Assembly: GCA_023426245.1 (NCBI GenBank)
Contig: JAFABB010000004.1
Location: 1 to 64,000 of the forward strand
Length of the DNA: 64,000 nucleotides
From: Bacillota bacterium
GTDB lineage: Bacteria; Bacillota; UBA4882; UBA8346
Direction: 5' to 3'
Shown: positions 44,877-54,568 of the stretch, piece after piece
Layout of the letters: the number at the start of each line of letters is the position of its first letter
How positions within the stretch are numbered: position 1 is the stretch's first letter
Made by a program: the position numbers and the translations under genes
The notes under the pieces: model-generated
The model's database searches: none
What the model was told of the DNA's origin: nothing
What the model saw: the letters and a program-made list of their open reading frames with translations, nothing else

Positions 44877-45350
44877 ATGTTTGATTCCTTGGATTACAAG
44901 TTAGTTGGTTATCTAATGAAACAAGGGCGATCAACCTGGGCTGAGTTAGGTGGTATTTTGGGGTTATCCGCTCCGGCAGCGGCCGATAGGGTCCATAAAT
45001 TAGAGGAAAACGGCGTCATTAGGGGATACTCAGCTTTAGTTGATCCCGAAAGCGTCGGTTTGGGTATAGCGGCATTCATATCAGTAACCCTAGATCGGCC
45101 CGAACATCGAAGGCATTTCCTGGACCAAATCCAACAAATGGCTGAAATTTTGGAGTGTCATCACATTGCTGGCGAGGAAGATTTCGTTCTAAAAGTTCGT
45201 TGCCTCGACACCAAACGGCTCGAATATTTGGTCAGTGAAGAGATTAAGTCCATCCCGGGAATCTCTAAAACCCGGACTACCATTATCTTGTCAACAATCA
45301 AAGAAACCCCTGTTTTACCTGTGAATTTGCCAGAGGAGAATTTAAAATGA
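44877..45350 (+). CDS. Lrp/AsnC family regulator
   Basis: A 157-residue regulator with an N-terminal helix-turn-helix (LVGYLMKQGRSTWAELGGIL, AADRVHKLEENGVIRGYSAL) and a C-terminal RAM effector domain (ECHHIAGEEDFVLKVRC). GAAAGGAG lies before the ATG. It overlaps the following LysE exporter by four bases, so it probably senses an amino acid and controls that exporter and itself. Confidence 0.94.
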   Translation: MFDSLDYKLVGYLMKQGRSTWAELGGILGLSAPAAADRVHKLEENGVIRGYSALVDPESVGLGIAAFISVTLDRPEHRRHFLDQIQQMAEILECHHIAGEEDFVLKVRCLDTKRLEYLVSEEIKSIPGISKTRTTIILSTIKETPVLPVNLPEENLK

Positions 45351-45961
45351 ATCTTACCCTTTTTACAAAAGGACTCATTTTGGGATTTTCGATTGCAGCT
45401 CCGGTAGGCCCTATTGGAATCTTATGCATTCGCCGGACTTTAACCGAAGGAATGGTTATCGGGCTTATATCCGGTTTAGGCGCCGCCACAGCCGATGCCG
45501 TCTATGGCTCAATCGCCGCTTTCAGCCTAACCGTGGTATCCGATTTTCTCATCAACCTTGGACACTATATTCAGGCTCTAGGCAGTTTATTTTTACTTTA
45601 TTTAGGTTGGAAAACTCTCAGGGCCGTTCCCTCTACAAACTCGGAAACCAATGCCGGCAAAAACATCCTCCGCTCATATGCCTCGACCTTTCTACTCACC
45701 ATCACCAATCCGATGACGATCCTTTCTTTCACCGCTGTTTTCGCCGGACTCGGTGTGGGTGCTGCCCAAAGGAATCATCGTTCAACCCTTTTCATGGTAG
45801 TTGGCGTTTTTACTGGATCCATGCTTTGGTGGCTTTTGCTCAGCGGCGGGATAAGCTCCTTACGTCATAAATTTAATCCTGTATGGTTGCATTGGATCAA
45901 CCGTTTAGCAGGGCTTATCATCATTGGGTTTTCCGTATATAACTTCTCGCAAACATTTTAA
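45347..45961 (+). CDS. LysE family amino acid exporter
   Basis: A 204-residue inner-membrane protein with about six hydrophobic segments. The N-terminal GFSIAAPVGPIGILCIRRTL is the family signature, followed by GLISGLGAATADAVYG and TNPMTILSF. It probably exports an amino acid sensed by the Lrp protein with which it is translationally coupled. GAGGAG lies before the ATG. Copy B of the long hairpin follows. Confidence 0.93.
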   Translation: MNLTLFTKGLILGFSIAAPVGPIGILCIRRTLTEGMVIGLISGLGAATADAVYGSIAAFSLTVVSDFLINLGHYIQALGSLFLLYLGWKTLRAVPSTNSETNAGKNILRSYASTFLLTITNPMTILSFTAVFAGLGVGAAQRNHRSTLFMVVGVFTGSMLWWLLLSGGISSLRHKFNPVWLHWINRLAGLIIIGFSVYNFSQTF

Positions 45962-45993
45962 TAAATCGGGGTTTATAAATAGCACACAAAAAA

Positions 45994-46052
45994 AGGCTAT
46001 CCCGAAGGAAATATCGTTATTTACACACGATAAATCCTTTTTGAACAGCCTT
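45994..46052. terminator. Long nested hairpin, copy B
   Basis: Nested pairs AGGCT/AGCCT-type outer arms, AAGGA/TCCTT and TATCGT/ACGATA. It lies between the convergent LysE and hexokinase genes. On the minus strand TTTTTTT follows, so it should end the hexokinase transcript. It is the short member of the repeat family. Confidence 0.75.
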
Positions 46053-46095
46053 GCTCAATCCAGAATGCATTCAATTCTCCAAAAAACCTAAAGAT

Positions 46096-47373
46096 TCAAT
46101 CCCCTCTCACCATGGCGGCAGCCACAGCCGCACCAGCACCCGAACCATCCTTTACAAGCTGGACCCTTATTTTATCAGCCTTATTTCCAAGAGCGTCATC
46201 CAGCCCTTTGCGCAATTCTTCTTTAAACCCAGCCATCTTCTCGTAGATGGAACCATCTACAGCCACCCTATGCCGATGTTCAAGAGCGGGATCAATGTGA
46301 AGCACCGTACCGATATATGTCCCTGCAGCCAGCCTGGCGGCTCTTTCTACGACCAGCCTCGAAATTTCACGAATCGTTTCAGCATCCGAAGCGGAACAAT
46401 CAAAAACCGATTGAATATACTTTTGATTTGAAATGAATTCCGACACTTCTTTTGAGGGCAGGCTATTTTTTTCACTGAATGAAGACTTTAGTTTTTGATT
46501 ATTTTTCAAAAGACTTCCCTGGTCTGCCAACTTACAAAGAATGATTCTTACAAGTTCCCCCAAGTATACTCCGCTCATCATCTTCTCCAGTCGAGCACCG
46601 CCCGGTTTGTTACTCGCAACATCCAAGAGGTTATCATACTCTGTAAAGGGAAGTTTCCAATCAAAATTAGCCGCTTCCATATTCACAATCATCGGTTTTC
46701 CGGTTAATGGATGATGAGGCTCGACATAACATGTATTATGTCCCGTCCCCAGTATTGTGCCAATATCTGCGTCCGCATATTGACATGCCGCAACCAGTAA
46801 AGTCCCAACCGTATCATTTAGAATAGCGCAGGGATACACCTCAAGCTTTTTGCGTTGTAAGGCTTCCAATAAAAGTTGATTTGGATTTTTACCGACTACG
46901 CCGGTAACACTGATTTCCTTCATCCACATGATTAAAGTCGCGTGATTGATGTCTGTTTGCTTGGTTGGAAATGAAAAGGTATGCCCTAAATAATACCGCT
47001 CTCCCGGAACAACAATTTGAGCAATTTTTTCAGCAAAAAAGTCAAATAATTCTTCCGCTGTTGTTTCACTTGTAGTATAATCCCAAGATCCATCAGCACT
47101 TCGCAACCCGGACGAAACTTCAGTAATTTTTGTGATATTACGGTTTTGGATGGAAAACTTGGCTACTCTCACATTGGAACCACCCATGTCGACTGCAAGA
47201 AAGGTTCCCGATTCTTCTCCCGAAGGCTTGCCGATATAGGAAGGAATCATTAATAAGGGACTGTTTCCACCTTTCAGCCCACTTTCGATTGCGTTTTTAA
47301 AATTTTGGGCAATCTCATCAATTTTATCAATTGAAATTTCCAGTTCTTTTTTCAGGCTTTGCAATAAATCCAT
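46096..47373 (-). CDS. Eukaryotic-type hexokinase
   Basis: A 425-residue sugar kinase of the hexokinase family otherwise typical of eukaryotes, not the bacterial ROK or Glk types. Motifs in order: FLAVDMGGSNVRV (phosphate 1) at about 58-70, LGHTFSFPTKQ, LNDTVGTLL with the catalytic aspartate, GTILGTGHNTCYVE, MEAANFDW, PGGARLEKMMSGVYLGELVR, VDGSIYEK and DGSGAGAAVAAAM (adenosine region). Length suits a single-domain enzyme. It should make glucose-6-phosphate from free glucose or mannose. The ribosome binding site is weak (GAGAGG 15 bases away). Copy B of the hairpin follows the gene. Confidence 0.93.
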   Translation of the reverse strand: MDLLQSLKKELEISIDKIDEIAQNFKNAIESGLKGGNSPLLMIPSYIGKPSGEESGTFLAVDMGGSNVRVAKFSIQNRNITKITEVSSGLRSADGSWDYTTSETTAEELFDFFAEKIAQIVVPGERYYLGHTFSFPTKQTDINHATLIMWMKEISVTGVVGKNPNQLLLEALQRKKLEVYPCAILNDTVGTLLVAACQYADADIGTILGTGHNTCYVEPHHPLTGKPMIVNMEAANFDWKLPFTEYDNLLDVASNKPGGARLEKMMSGVYLGELVRIILCKLADQGSLLKNNQKLKSSFSEKNSLPSKEVSEFISNQKYIQSVFDCSASDAETIREISRLVVERAARLAAGTYIGTVLHIDPALEHRHRVAVDGSIYEKMAGFKEELRKGLDDALGNKADKIRVQLVKDGSGAGAAVAAAMVRGD

Positions 47374-47561
47374 TGAAACAACAACCTCTCATTGTTCTAT
47401 GATTTTTAATGAAGAATCAAAATCCATCGAGCACGACTTGAGTAATTCGCCATACTTTGGCGATACCCTTTTGCAATGCTTTCATCGTGCTTTATTTTAA
47501 CATGAATCCGGCAAACGACTTGCAGAATCCCTTAAAGAACTTGTCGGATTCTGAAAAACCC

Positions 47562-47617
47562 GATCCGGTCAGTTTTTCCGCGCCACCGTGGAAAAATTGT
47601 CACTTACTTGCCGGATC
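47562..47617 (-). terminator. Nested hairpin after the GGDEF/HD-GYP gene
   Basis: GATCCGG pairs with CCGGATC outside, CAGTTTTTCC with GGAAAAATTG inside (one G-T pair). On the minus strand GGGTTTTTC follows. It may be the terminator of the c-di-GMP gene; no known riboswitch was matched. Confidence 0.5.
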
Positions 47618-47622
47618 AAGAT

Positions 47623-49935
47623 TTAAGAAATCCCCTGCGCCATATAGCTTGATGAATCATCTTTGAGCATTTCGATAAAATATTCGACAAATTCCGGATC
47701 AAACTGATTTCCGGCACATCTTAAAAGCTCTTGAAGGGCTTCATCGATTGATAATGCTTTCCGGTAAGGACGGTCACTGGTCATTGCATCAAAGGCATCG
47801 ACGATGGATAAAATTCGGCATTGGACCGGTATATCGTGACCCCGAAGCCCCAAAGGATAACCTAATCCATTCCACCACTCATGATGCTTATAAATCCAAT
47901 CCGCAATATGGACCAAATCGGGAAGGGCGCTGGCTATCCTGTAACCAATTTCCGAATGACGTTTCATTTCCGCATATTCCAAAGGGCTTAATTTCCCCGG
48001 TTTAAAAAGAATCGCATCGGAAATACCTACTTTACCAATATCGTGAAACTGGGCAAGAAGGATGATGTCGTTGATTTCCTGCTCACTTTGACCGATTCGG
48101 GCTGCCAGTTTTGCAGCCAAATCCTGTAACCGTTCGCAATGCCCCTCTGTGGCAAAATCTCTGGCTTCCAGCATTCGCAGCAACACTGTCACAATTTTGC
48201 TTTTAACACTCAACTGTTGGTGTAATTTTTCCCGATACATATAATCATCGGCTTCTTTAAAAATCAGCTTTTGGTTCTTTCCGGGGTTATCAGCTATGGA
48301 ATATCCCATCGAGACGCTAATCGGCAGTTCCATATTTTTAATCTTTACCGTTCTTAATGATTTCCTGAGCTTTTGTCGAATGGCATCAATCTCTTTGGCA
48401 GTCGTGTTTTTCATGACTACGGCGAATTCGTCGCCGCCAATCCGGGTAACCAAGTCGGATTCACGGAAATTCCTGGATAGTTCCGTAGCAACTGTTTTTA
48501 AACATAAATCTCCGACATCGTGTCCCATGGTATCGTTGATGATTTTTAAGCCGTCCAAATCGCATAAGACCATGGCGATATTGGACTTTTCTTCCCATTC
48601 TATCTCATTAAATTTTGATTCAAAGTAATTCCGGTTATACAATCCAGTGAGTCCATCCCGAACGCTCATTTCATATATTTCGAGCTCGGCTGATTTTTTA
48701 TCGGTGATGTCTCTGACGATCTGCATTATATTTTCTTCTTCGTACAAAACCATCCGACTTTCCAAATAACGGACCTCAGCGTTTACCTCCACCGAATATT
48801 CGATTATCTGTATTTCCTTATTCTCTAATACTTTTTCAATGGTCTCAATAATGTTAGCGGCACTTTTTTCAGGCAATAACTCCCATACCGATTTGTGAAC
48901 AATGGAGTTCAGCGGATGGTGGAGAGAGAATGCGTCATCTTTAGCATAACACTCCAAATAGGTTCCTTTTTTATCCATAACAAAAACCGTATCCGGAATC
49001 GCATTAAGCAGCGCCGCCAATTTTTTCTCTCTTTCACCAACAGCCTGAACCATTGCCCTCAGTTCTTTGGTCTTATGATTGACCATTCTCTGAAGTGTAA
49101 AGCTCCAGATTAAAAGGACTATAGCTATACAGGATGCCACCAATATTCCAATTTCAAATATAACCAGTACTTTTCGGTTATTATAAGATGTTCCCATCCA
49201 TCGATTATTAATTGCTTTATACTCACGGTTGGAAATCCTGTCAAAACCAGACTGGATAATGTTTAACAGTTGAAGGTTTCCCCTTTTAACCGCCCGATGA
49301 AGCCGGCCTGAATAAAGAGGTGAAGAGGATTTAAATTTATTTTGAATACCCATTTTATATAAATAAAACATTGCTGGCGGTTCATCCATGACATAGACCA
49401 TAATTCGGTAATTTTTAGCGGCTTTCACGATGCTTTCATAATTGGAGAATTCCACATAATTTTGAATGCCTTTTTGTTGGAGCAAGCGAATGCAATTATC
49501 GCCTTTTTTAACCCCGATTTCAAATCCTTTCAATGACTCTATCCCGGTTATACCGGTGATGTTTTTTTGAAAAAAAATACTGACCTTAATATCAGCATAA
49601 GGTTTCCCAAAAGTAAGAAATTGTTCCCGTTCCGGATTTCTAAATGCCGTGTCGATGACGTCGAAATCCCCATTCTTCGCCGTTTCCAGTGCTAAATTCC
49701 AGTCCATTGCATCGATTTCTACTTGAATGCCGGTTTTTTTCTCCCAAATTTCCCATTGATCAACGGCTATTCCCTGTAAATTACCATTATTATCTCGAAA
49801 TGTATAAGGCGGATAGTTATCATCCATGATAACCTTAATTTTTTCCTGCAGATTTTTTCCGTCAGTTTGAACCCTGGTGAACAACAAACATACTAGTAAT
49901 AATGTTACAATAAAAAAAAACCGTTTTGCACTCAT
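47623..49935 (-). CDS. Sensor protein with periplasmic-binding, PAS, GGDEF and HD-GYP domains
   Basis: A 770-residue membrane sensor. A signal-anchor leads to a periplasmic solute-binding domain of type 3 (about 30-255, with VIMDDNYPPYTFRDNNGNLQ and FDVIDTAFRNPEREQ), a membrane segment (about 262-284), a PAS domain (about 310-420), a GGDEF domain with intact RIGGDEFAVVM (about 425-585) and an HD-GYP domain with HDIGKVGISD and HHEWWNGLGYP (about 595-765). Both the cyclase and the hydrolase motif look active, so it may make and break c-di-GMP in reply to a small solute. The start is the ATG at 49935, with GGGGG upstream. Confidence 0.92.
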   Translation of the reverse strand: MSAKRFFFIVTLLLVCLLFTRVQTDGKNLQEKIKVIMDDNYPPYTFRDNNGNLQGIAVDQWEIWEKKTGIQVEIDAMDWNLALETAKNGDFDVIDTAFRNPEREQFLTFGKPYADIKVSIFFQKNITGITGIESLKGFEIGVKKGDNCIRLLQQKGIQNYVEFSNYESIVKAAKNYRIMVYVMDEPPAMFYLYKMGIQNKFKSSSPLYSGRLHRAVKRGNLQLLNIIQSGFDRISNREYKAINNRWMGTSYNNRKVLVIFEIGILVASCIAIVLLIWSFTLQRMVNHKTKELRAMVQAVGEREKKLAALLNAIPDTVFVMDKKGTYLECYAKDDAFSLHHPLNSIVHKSVWELLPEKSAANIIETIEKVLENKEIQIIEYSVEVNAEVRYLESRMVLYEEENIMQIVRDITDKKSAELEIYEMSVRDGLTGLYNRNYFESKFNEIEWEEKSNIAMVLCDLDGLKIINDTMGHDVGDLCLKTVATELSRNFRESDLVTRIGGDEFAVVMKNTTAKEIDAIRQKLRKSLRTVKIKNMELPISVSMGYSIADNPGKNQKLIFKEADDYMYREKLHQQLSVKSKIVTVLLRMLEARDFATEGHCERLQDLAAKLAARIGQSEQEINDIILLAQFHDIGKVGISDAILFKPGKLSPLEYAEMKRHSEIGYRIASALPDLVHIADWIYKHHEWWNGLGYPLGLRGHDIPVQCRILSIVDAFDAMTSDRPYRKALSIDEALQELLRCAGNQFDPEFVEYFIEMLKDDSSSYMAQGIS

Positions 49936-50123
49936 TTTCAAATCCCCCGAATCTACGGCTGTCATCAAACGAACCAATCAGAATTAGGTCGGATTAGTCT
50001 AAGCAATCAGTCGCAAAGTACCACGGTACCGGATTCTTATTGGATATCGGCATCCAACGTCTATCTACAAGGATAGTATGAAAAGCAAAATTATCCATCA
50101 TCAGAAGATCAAACCCGTCATTT

Positions 50124-51224
50124 CTATTTCAATGATTCCGATAACTTCTCATCCCATCTGGAAACATCTTTTCCCAATGCCCATTCGCACATAATCAGCG
50201 ATTCTTTGCTACTAACTCTCACTTGAACGGGATCTTTTGAATCTTTCCCGGTGAAGATCAGTGCCTTACCGGATGTAAACGCGATCCATATATCTTGATT
50301 GGGTGAAACAACGGCATCAATTGCGTTAGGGACTATCTTTTTGAGTTCCCGAAGACTATTACCGGCTTCAGGATAGCGGACTAAATTTTTAGGAACTTCC
50401 AAAGGCAAATCATAGAGTTGATAAGTATAAAATTGGGCAGCCCCATTTTCAAAAAACCATTTCTTGGCAATTTGCGGCTGCCAACGATTGGACTTGCGGG
50501 TCATCCCCCAGCCATATTCATCGGTTAGGTTAGAGACCGCAGAATATTTCCCAAACAATTCCTCCTCCGTTTCCGAAGTCTTCATAGCCCGGTAGTCTTT
50601 TATATAAAGAGTGGCTGAAGAGCCGAAAAGCTTTTCGATGGAGACGTTTCTTTTACCATCAAAGCCATCATTATGATCATTATAAATGAAAGAACGATTA
50701 AGATCCTGTATTTCCCGGACAAAAATGGCAGATTCCTCTCGGCGAAGCGCGCCGGAATCATAGCTGTTTTCCTGTTTGATACAAGCATAACGGGCTCCAA
50801 CAAACAACAGTTTCGACGATTCATTGACCTGAGCCCAATCTTCTTCCACCGAATTAAGGTAATTACGAAATTTCTCACTCACCGAGAGGGATTCCTCGAA
50901 TGGATGGGCTAACATATATTCGATACGAATCTTAGTATTGCCAAGTGTACTGTATGTTTCTTTTTCATACCACTTTTCACGAATCAACCAGAAATCCTCA
51001 CCATCGGGAACTAAGATACCCGATCTTTGATTGACTTTAATTTTACCCGATTCATTGGTAATCCAAAGCGTCCGATATGAGCTGGTATCTTCGCTATCAT
51101 TGCGAAACCCCAGCAAAACTCCGGCATAAGTTTCCGACCGTTCCTCGGACCAGCCCTGATTGACAAGGATAAAAAAAAGGAGAATGATAATTAGCAAAAA
51201 AAGGCGTTTTTTCAAGCTTTTCAC
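50124..51224 (-). CDS. Exported protein of unknown function
   Basis: A 366-residue protein with a signal peptide (about 1-26, ending GWSEE). The mature part is hydrophilic with many aromatic and charged residues and no recognised motif; strand-like repeats near the end (DAVVSPNQDIWIAFTSGKAL) hint at a beta-propeller-like fold, weakly. The start is GTG with GGAAGAAAG upstream. It stands alone between the c-di-GMP sensor and the GH43 gene. Confidence 0.65.
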   Translation of the reverse strand: MKSLKKRLFLLIIILLFFILVNQGWSEERSETYAGVLLGFRNDSEDTSSYRTLWITNESGKIKVNQRSGILVPDGEDFWLIREKWYEKETYSTLGNTKIRIEYMLAHPFEESLSVSEKFRNYLNSVEEDWAQVNESSKLLFVGARYACIKQENSYDSGALRREESAIFVREIQDLNRSFIYNDHNDGFDGKRNVSIEKLFGSSATLYIKDYRAMKTSETEEELFGKYSAVSNLTDEYGWGMTRKSNRWQPQIAKKWFFENGAAQFYTYQLYDLPLEVPKNLVRYPEAGNSLRELKKIVPNAIDAVVSPNQDIWIAFTSGKALIFTGKDSKDPVQVRVSSKESLIMCEWALGKDVSRWDEKLSESLK

Positions 51225-51423
51225 TACTTTCTTCCGTTCAATTTAGAACTTTTTTGGATTGCACATAAAAATTTACCCTTACCTATATTGTAACTAATTT
51301 TTTTATATTTTGTATCAAAAAAAAAAGATATCCTTTATTGGATATCATTACATTTATGTTAAAATTAATCTTTTTAAAATGGTTCGTTGGGTCATATCCT
51401 TTACTCCCAGTTAAACCCCAGTT

Positions 51424-52998
51424 TTATCGTTCCAGGTATTCAAAAAAGTCAAAATCGGCTGCTTGGCCCCGTCCCGTTAAATCTTGACAGCAAAGCCCTA
51501 CCATTGAACCGGTAAAAGTCCCTTCAAGACAATGCTCATCGGAAAGCTTACCCGCATCGAGTACAGGCCCCAAAGCTCTCCAATCTTTCCCTTCCTTAGA
51601 ATAATAAAATTGTAATTTATCATAGTCAATCCGGACTTGCAAATAGCAACAGGACCACCCCTCAATACTTACCTCCGTATTCATAGGTTCGTCAAAATTA
51701 TCGTTATCACAACTAATAATTCCTAAACATTTCCCAAGGGATTCATCATGGGAGATTCGGAGATAATACCAATTTTGAGTATCATAGAAACAAATTAAAC
51801 CGGCCATTTGTTTGAACGTATCGGGTTCAAATTCCACACAAGTGCCGGCGGTGTAACAAAATGCCTGCTGACGTCGGGCTATCAAGCTTTGATTATGTTT
51901 GGAACTAAGGGACTCCCGTCCTTTGATCCGCAAAAAGCCAGGCCGTTCTGTGAGTGAAAAATTCTCTTCCCGAAAGGGAATTCGTAACGTTTGATAATGC
52001 GGACTTACATTGAAAGAATTAAAATCATCTCTTACGGGATCTTTTTCCCACAAGTGTTCAGGTAAATCGGGGCCTTCCACTTCGAGAGCCGGTTGATTCC
52101 CGCCGGAAGCCAGATATAGCCAATGATCATCCGACCAGACTACTTTTTGAATAGCCGTTTCCCGTCCTAAAGTGCAATAGCCCCTTGTAGGGATCGGTCT
52201 TCCACAAAGATGAACCATATACCACTGGCCATTTTGGGTTTCCACCAAGTCTCCATGACCGGCTTTTTGCAGCGGTAAATTTGGATCAGTCCATGATGTC
52301 AAAATAGGGTTATTCGGATGGACTTCGTATGGACCCAATAACGATTTTGAACGGGTTAGCGTCACTGCATGTTTTAATCCGGTACCGCCCTCGGCCATCA
52401 ACAAATAGTAATACCCGTTAACTTTATATAAATGAGGTCCTTCCGTCCGTCCAAGCTCCGTTCCATCAAAAATCTTGAACTCCGGCCCGATTAGCCGTCT
52501 CTCGGCAGGAGAATATTCCTGTACAACGATGCCTGAAAAAGGATTATGGTTTTTACGATGGTCCCAAACCATATTTACTAACCATTTTTTGCCGTCATCA
52601 TCATGAAAAAGCGAAGGATCAAACCCGGTGCTATTTAAATAAACCGGCTCCGACCATTTCCCCAGGATATCATCGGTAGTTACCAGATAATTATGAGTGT
52701 CCTTAACAATTCCTCGCGCTTTAACATCGGTAAAAATCAAATAAAAAAGTTTTCCATCATAACTTAAACAAGGCGCCCAAACTCCTCCTGAGGAAGGATC
52801 TCCTCTAAGATCCAATTGGGAAGGACGATCCAAGGCATAAGTAACGGGACGCCAATGAATTAAATCCTTGGAATGATGAATTAACACACCGGGAAACCAC
52901 TCAAAGGTTGAGGTAGCAATATAGTAGTCATCACCCACCCTCAAAATTGAAGGATCGGGGTTAAAACCCGGCAAAATAGGGTTTATTATGGAATGCAA
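51424..52998 (-). CDS. Glycoside hydrolase family 43 beta-xylosidase
   Basis: A 524-residue cytoplasmic xylosidase of the GH43 subfamily 11 type. The five-bladed propeller has the general base aspartate in FNPDPSI, the pKa-setting aspartate in GFDPSLFHDDDG and the acid glutamate in TEGPHLYK. A C-terminal concanavalin-like domain (about 340-524) is the usual GH43 partner. No signal peptide is present, so it acts on imported xylo-oligosaccharides. The start is taken as TTG at 52998, eight bases after AAGGAG; GTG at 53007 would leave no spacing. It follows the ABC importer genes, separated by hairpin copy C. Confidence 0.93.
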   Translation of the reverse strand: MHSIINPILPGFNPDPSILRVGDDYYIATSTFEWFPGVLIHHSKDLIHWRPVTYALDRPSQLDLRGDPSSGGVWAPCLSYDGKLFYLIFTDVKARGIVKDTHNYLVTTDDILGKWSEPVYLNSTGFDPSLFHDDDGKKWLVNMVWDHRKNHNPFSGIVVQEYSPAERRLIGPEFKIFDGTELGRTEGPHLYKVNGYYYLLMAEGGTGLKHAVTLTRSKSLLGPYEVHPNNPILTSWTDPNLPLQKAGHGDLVETQNGQWYMVHLCGRPIPTRGYCTLGRETAIQKVVWSDDHWLYLASGGNQPALEVEGPDLPEHLWEKDPVRDDFNSFNVSPHYQTLRIPFREENFSLTERPGFLRIKGRESLSSKHNQSLIARRQQAFCYTAGTCVEFEPDTFKQMAGLICFYDTQNWYYLRISHDESLGKCLGIISCDNDNFDEPMNTEVSIEGWSCCYLQVRIDYDKLQFYYSKEGKDWRALGPVLDAGKLSDEHCLEGTFTGSMVGLCCQDLTGRGQAADFDFFEYLER

Positions 52999-53085
52999 AC
53001 GATTCACTCCTTCCTAAATTCAATTTTAGCTTGCTTTTTTTTAGGTAAATAGCATCTTCCATCAGCAATCTCCATAAATAAAAAA

Positions 53086-53199
53086 GGGGCTGCTGCAAAA
53101 GAAAATTTACCGATAAAGATATACAACCCATCAATGTTTGTCATTCAACGCAACATATTGTATATCAAGGGATTTTAAAATCCTTTTGCGACAGCCTCT
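53086..53199 (-). terminator. Long nested hairpin, copy C
   Basis: Outer arms GGGGCTG and CAGCCTC, then CAAAAG/CTTTTG, inner arms ATATAC (53119-53124) and GTATAT (53160-53165). On the minus strand TTTTTTATTT follows. It lies between the binding-protein gene and GH43, so it may reduce read-through and keep the binding protein more abundant. Confidence 0.7.
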
Positions 53200-53215
53200 A
53201 TTTTGGGTATGGAGT

Positions 53216-54511
53216 TTATTTCAAAGAAGCATCAAAATCGGTTTTTTCTTTCTCCAGCATTTTTGCCCATTCATCCAACATCTGTTTGGCAGTTTTCTGT
53301 TTCAACATCACCATTTGGATGGAAGGTTCAATCTTAGCCTGGATAGTGGTATAGTTCGGCAGATAAAATGGATTGCTGCCAAATTTGGTAGTCTTCAAAT
53401 TGATAAACTGTGAACCGGTTTCCATATAAGGCAGCTGATGGACCCAAGCATCATCGGCAGCTTCGCTGTTGGCCGGTATCTCGCCATAGAGTTTGCCATA
53501 AGCGCTGTTGGTTTCTTTGGATAAATAAAATGTGAGGAATTTCCAAACCGCCTCTTTATCCTTTGAATGCTTCGACATTGTCAAACCAAGCGGCATCAAG
53601 CCTGGGTGTTGACGGTATCCCTTAACGCTCTTAGGGAACGAAATCGCCATAAACTTGCTGCGATCGCCGCCAAATGCTTTTTCATGAGAACTGGCGGAAC
53701 CCAGGTTGTGAACTACAACAGCCGCTTTACCCGATTGGAACGTAGCCGCCAGTTGGGTCCAGCCCTTGGTCAGATCGTCCTCCGGAGTGTATTTATTATA
53801 CATTCCAAGGTATTTCTCAACAAACTCCACATTTTTAGGATTATTGATAGTGCTATGACCTTTTGAATCAAAATAATTTTGAATTCCGGAATAGGAGTAC
53901 ATCAACATTTCCAACGTATTGGCACTACCGCCGCCACCTCGAATGCTAAGACCGTACACACCTTTTTCTTTGTCGGTCAATTTTGGAATCGCAGCGAAAA
54001 ATTCATCCCAAGTCTCCGGTATCTTCAAACCGGCCACTTTAAACCAATCAGGACGGATCCACATCACCCAAGGTTGTGCACTGTAAGGTAGAGCATACAA
54101 TTTGTGATGTTTCGGATCAAATGAACGATTACCCGTTACCAACGCGGGATTAATCAATTTACGTTCCGCCCATTTGTTAAAGTATTTATCCAGCGGCTCC
54201 AAAGCCCCAATCTGAACTTGTTTGGAATTAAAATCATTGGTGATGTCGGGATCGGTTCCGGAAGCAAAGGCAACATCCCATTTTTGACGGTAACCAACCA
54301 GATCACCGGGAATCCCGAGATACTCAACATGAATATCCGGGTATTTCGCTTCAAACTTCTTCACGACTTCATTGAAAAATTGATCTCTTTCCGGGGTCAC
54401 TGCCGCAGCCCAAAATGTGATGGTGGATTGTTTAGGCGCCCCATACACACTCAAGGCCAGCATTAAAATAAACATCAAACCCGCCATGATCATCAAAAAC
54501 TTTTTTTTCAT
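53216..54511 (-). CDS. Sugar ABC transporter substrate-binding protein (family 1)
   Basis: A 431-residue binding protein with a signal peptide (about 1-25, ending VYGAP). The family 1 pattern is clear: ITFWAAAVTPERDQFFNEVVKKFE, PDIHVEYLGIPGD, LYALPYSAQPWVMWIRPDWF and AAFQSGKAAVVVHN. No lipobox is seen, which suits a periplasm rather than a monoderm surface. It lies after the two permease genes and before GH43, so xylo-oligosaccharides are the likely ligand. No ATPase gene is in the locus; a shared MsmK-like ATPase is probable. AAGGAGGGTGAT precedes the ATG. Confidence 0.93.
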   Translation of the reverse strand: MKKKFLMIMAGLMFILMLALSVYGAPKQSTITFWAAAVTPERDQFFNEVVKKFEAKYPDIHVEYLGIPGDLVGYRQKWDVAFASGTDPDITNDFNSKQVQIGALEPLDKYFNKWAERKLINPALVTGNRSFDPKHHKLYALPYSAQPWVMWIRPDWFKVAGLKIPETWDEFFAAIPKLTDKEKGVYGLSIRGGGGSANTLEMLMYSYSGIQNYFDSKGHSTINNPKNVEFVEKYLGMYNKYTPEDDLTKGWTQLAATFQSGKAAVVVHNLGSASSHEKAFGGDRSKFMAISFPKSVKGYRQHPGLMPLGLTMSKHSKDKEAVWKFLTFYLSKETNSAYGKLYGEIPANSEAADDAWVHQLPYMETGSQFINLKTTKFGSNPFYLPNYTTIQAKIEPSIQMVMLKQKTAKQMLDEWAKMLEKEKTDFDASLK

Positions 54512-54568
54512 TGTACAATCACCCTCCTTGATTCATTTATCATAAACCGCCTAAGCGGCTTATTTCGT

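Noticed and set aside
47562..47617. c-di-GMP riboswitch near the GGDEF gene
   Set aside because: The nested hairpin lacks the conserved c-di-GMP-I and -II cores and lies downstream, not upstream, of the GGDEF gene.
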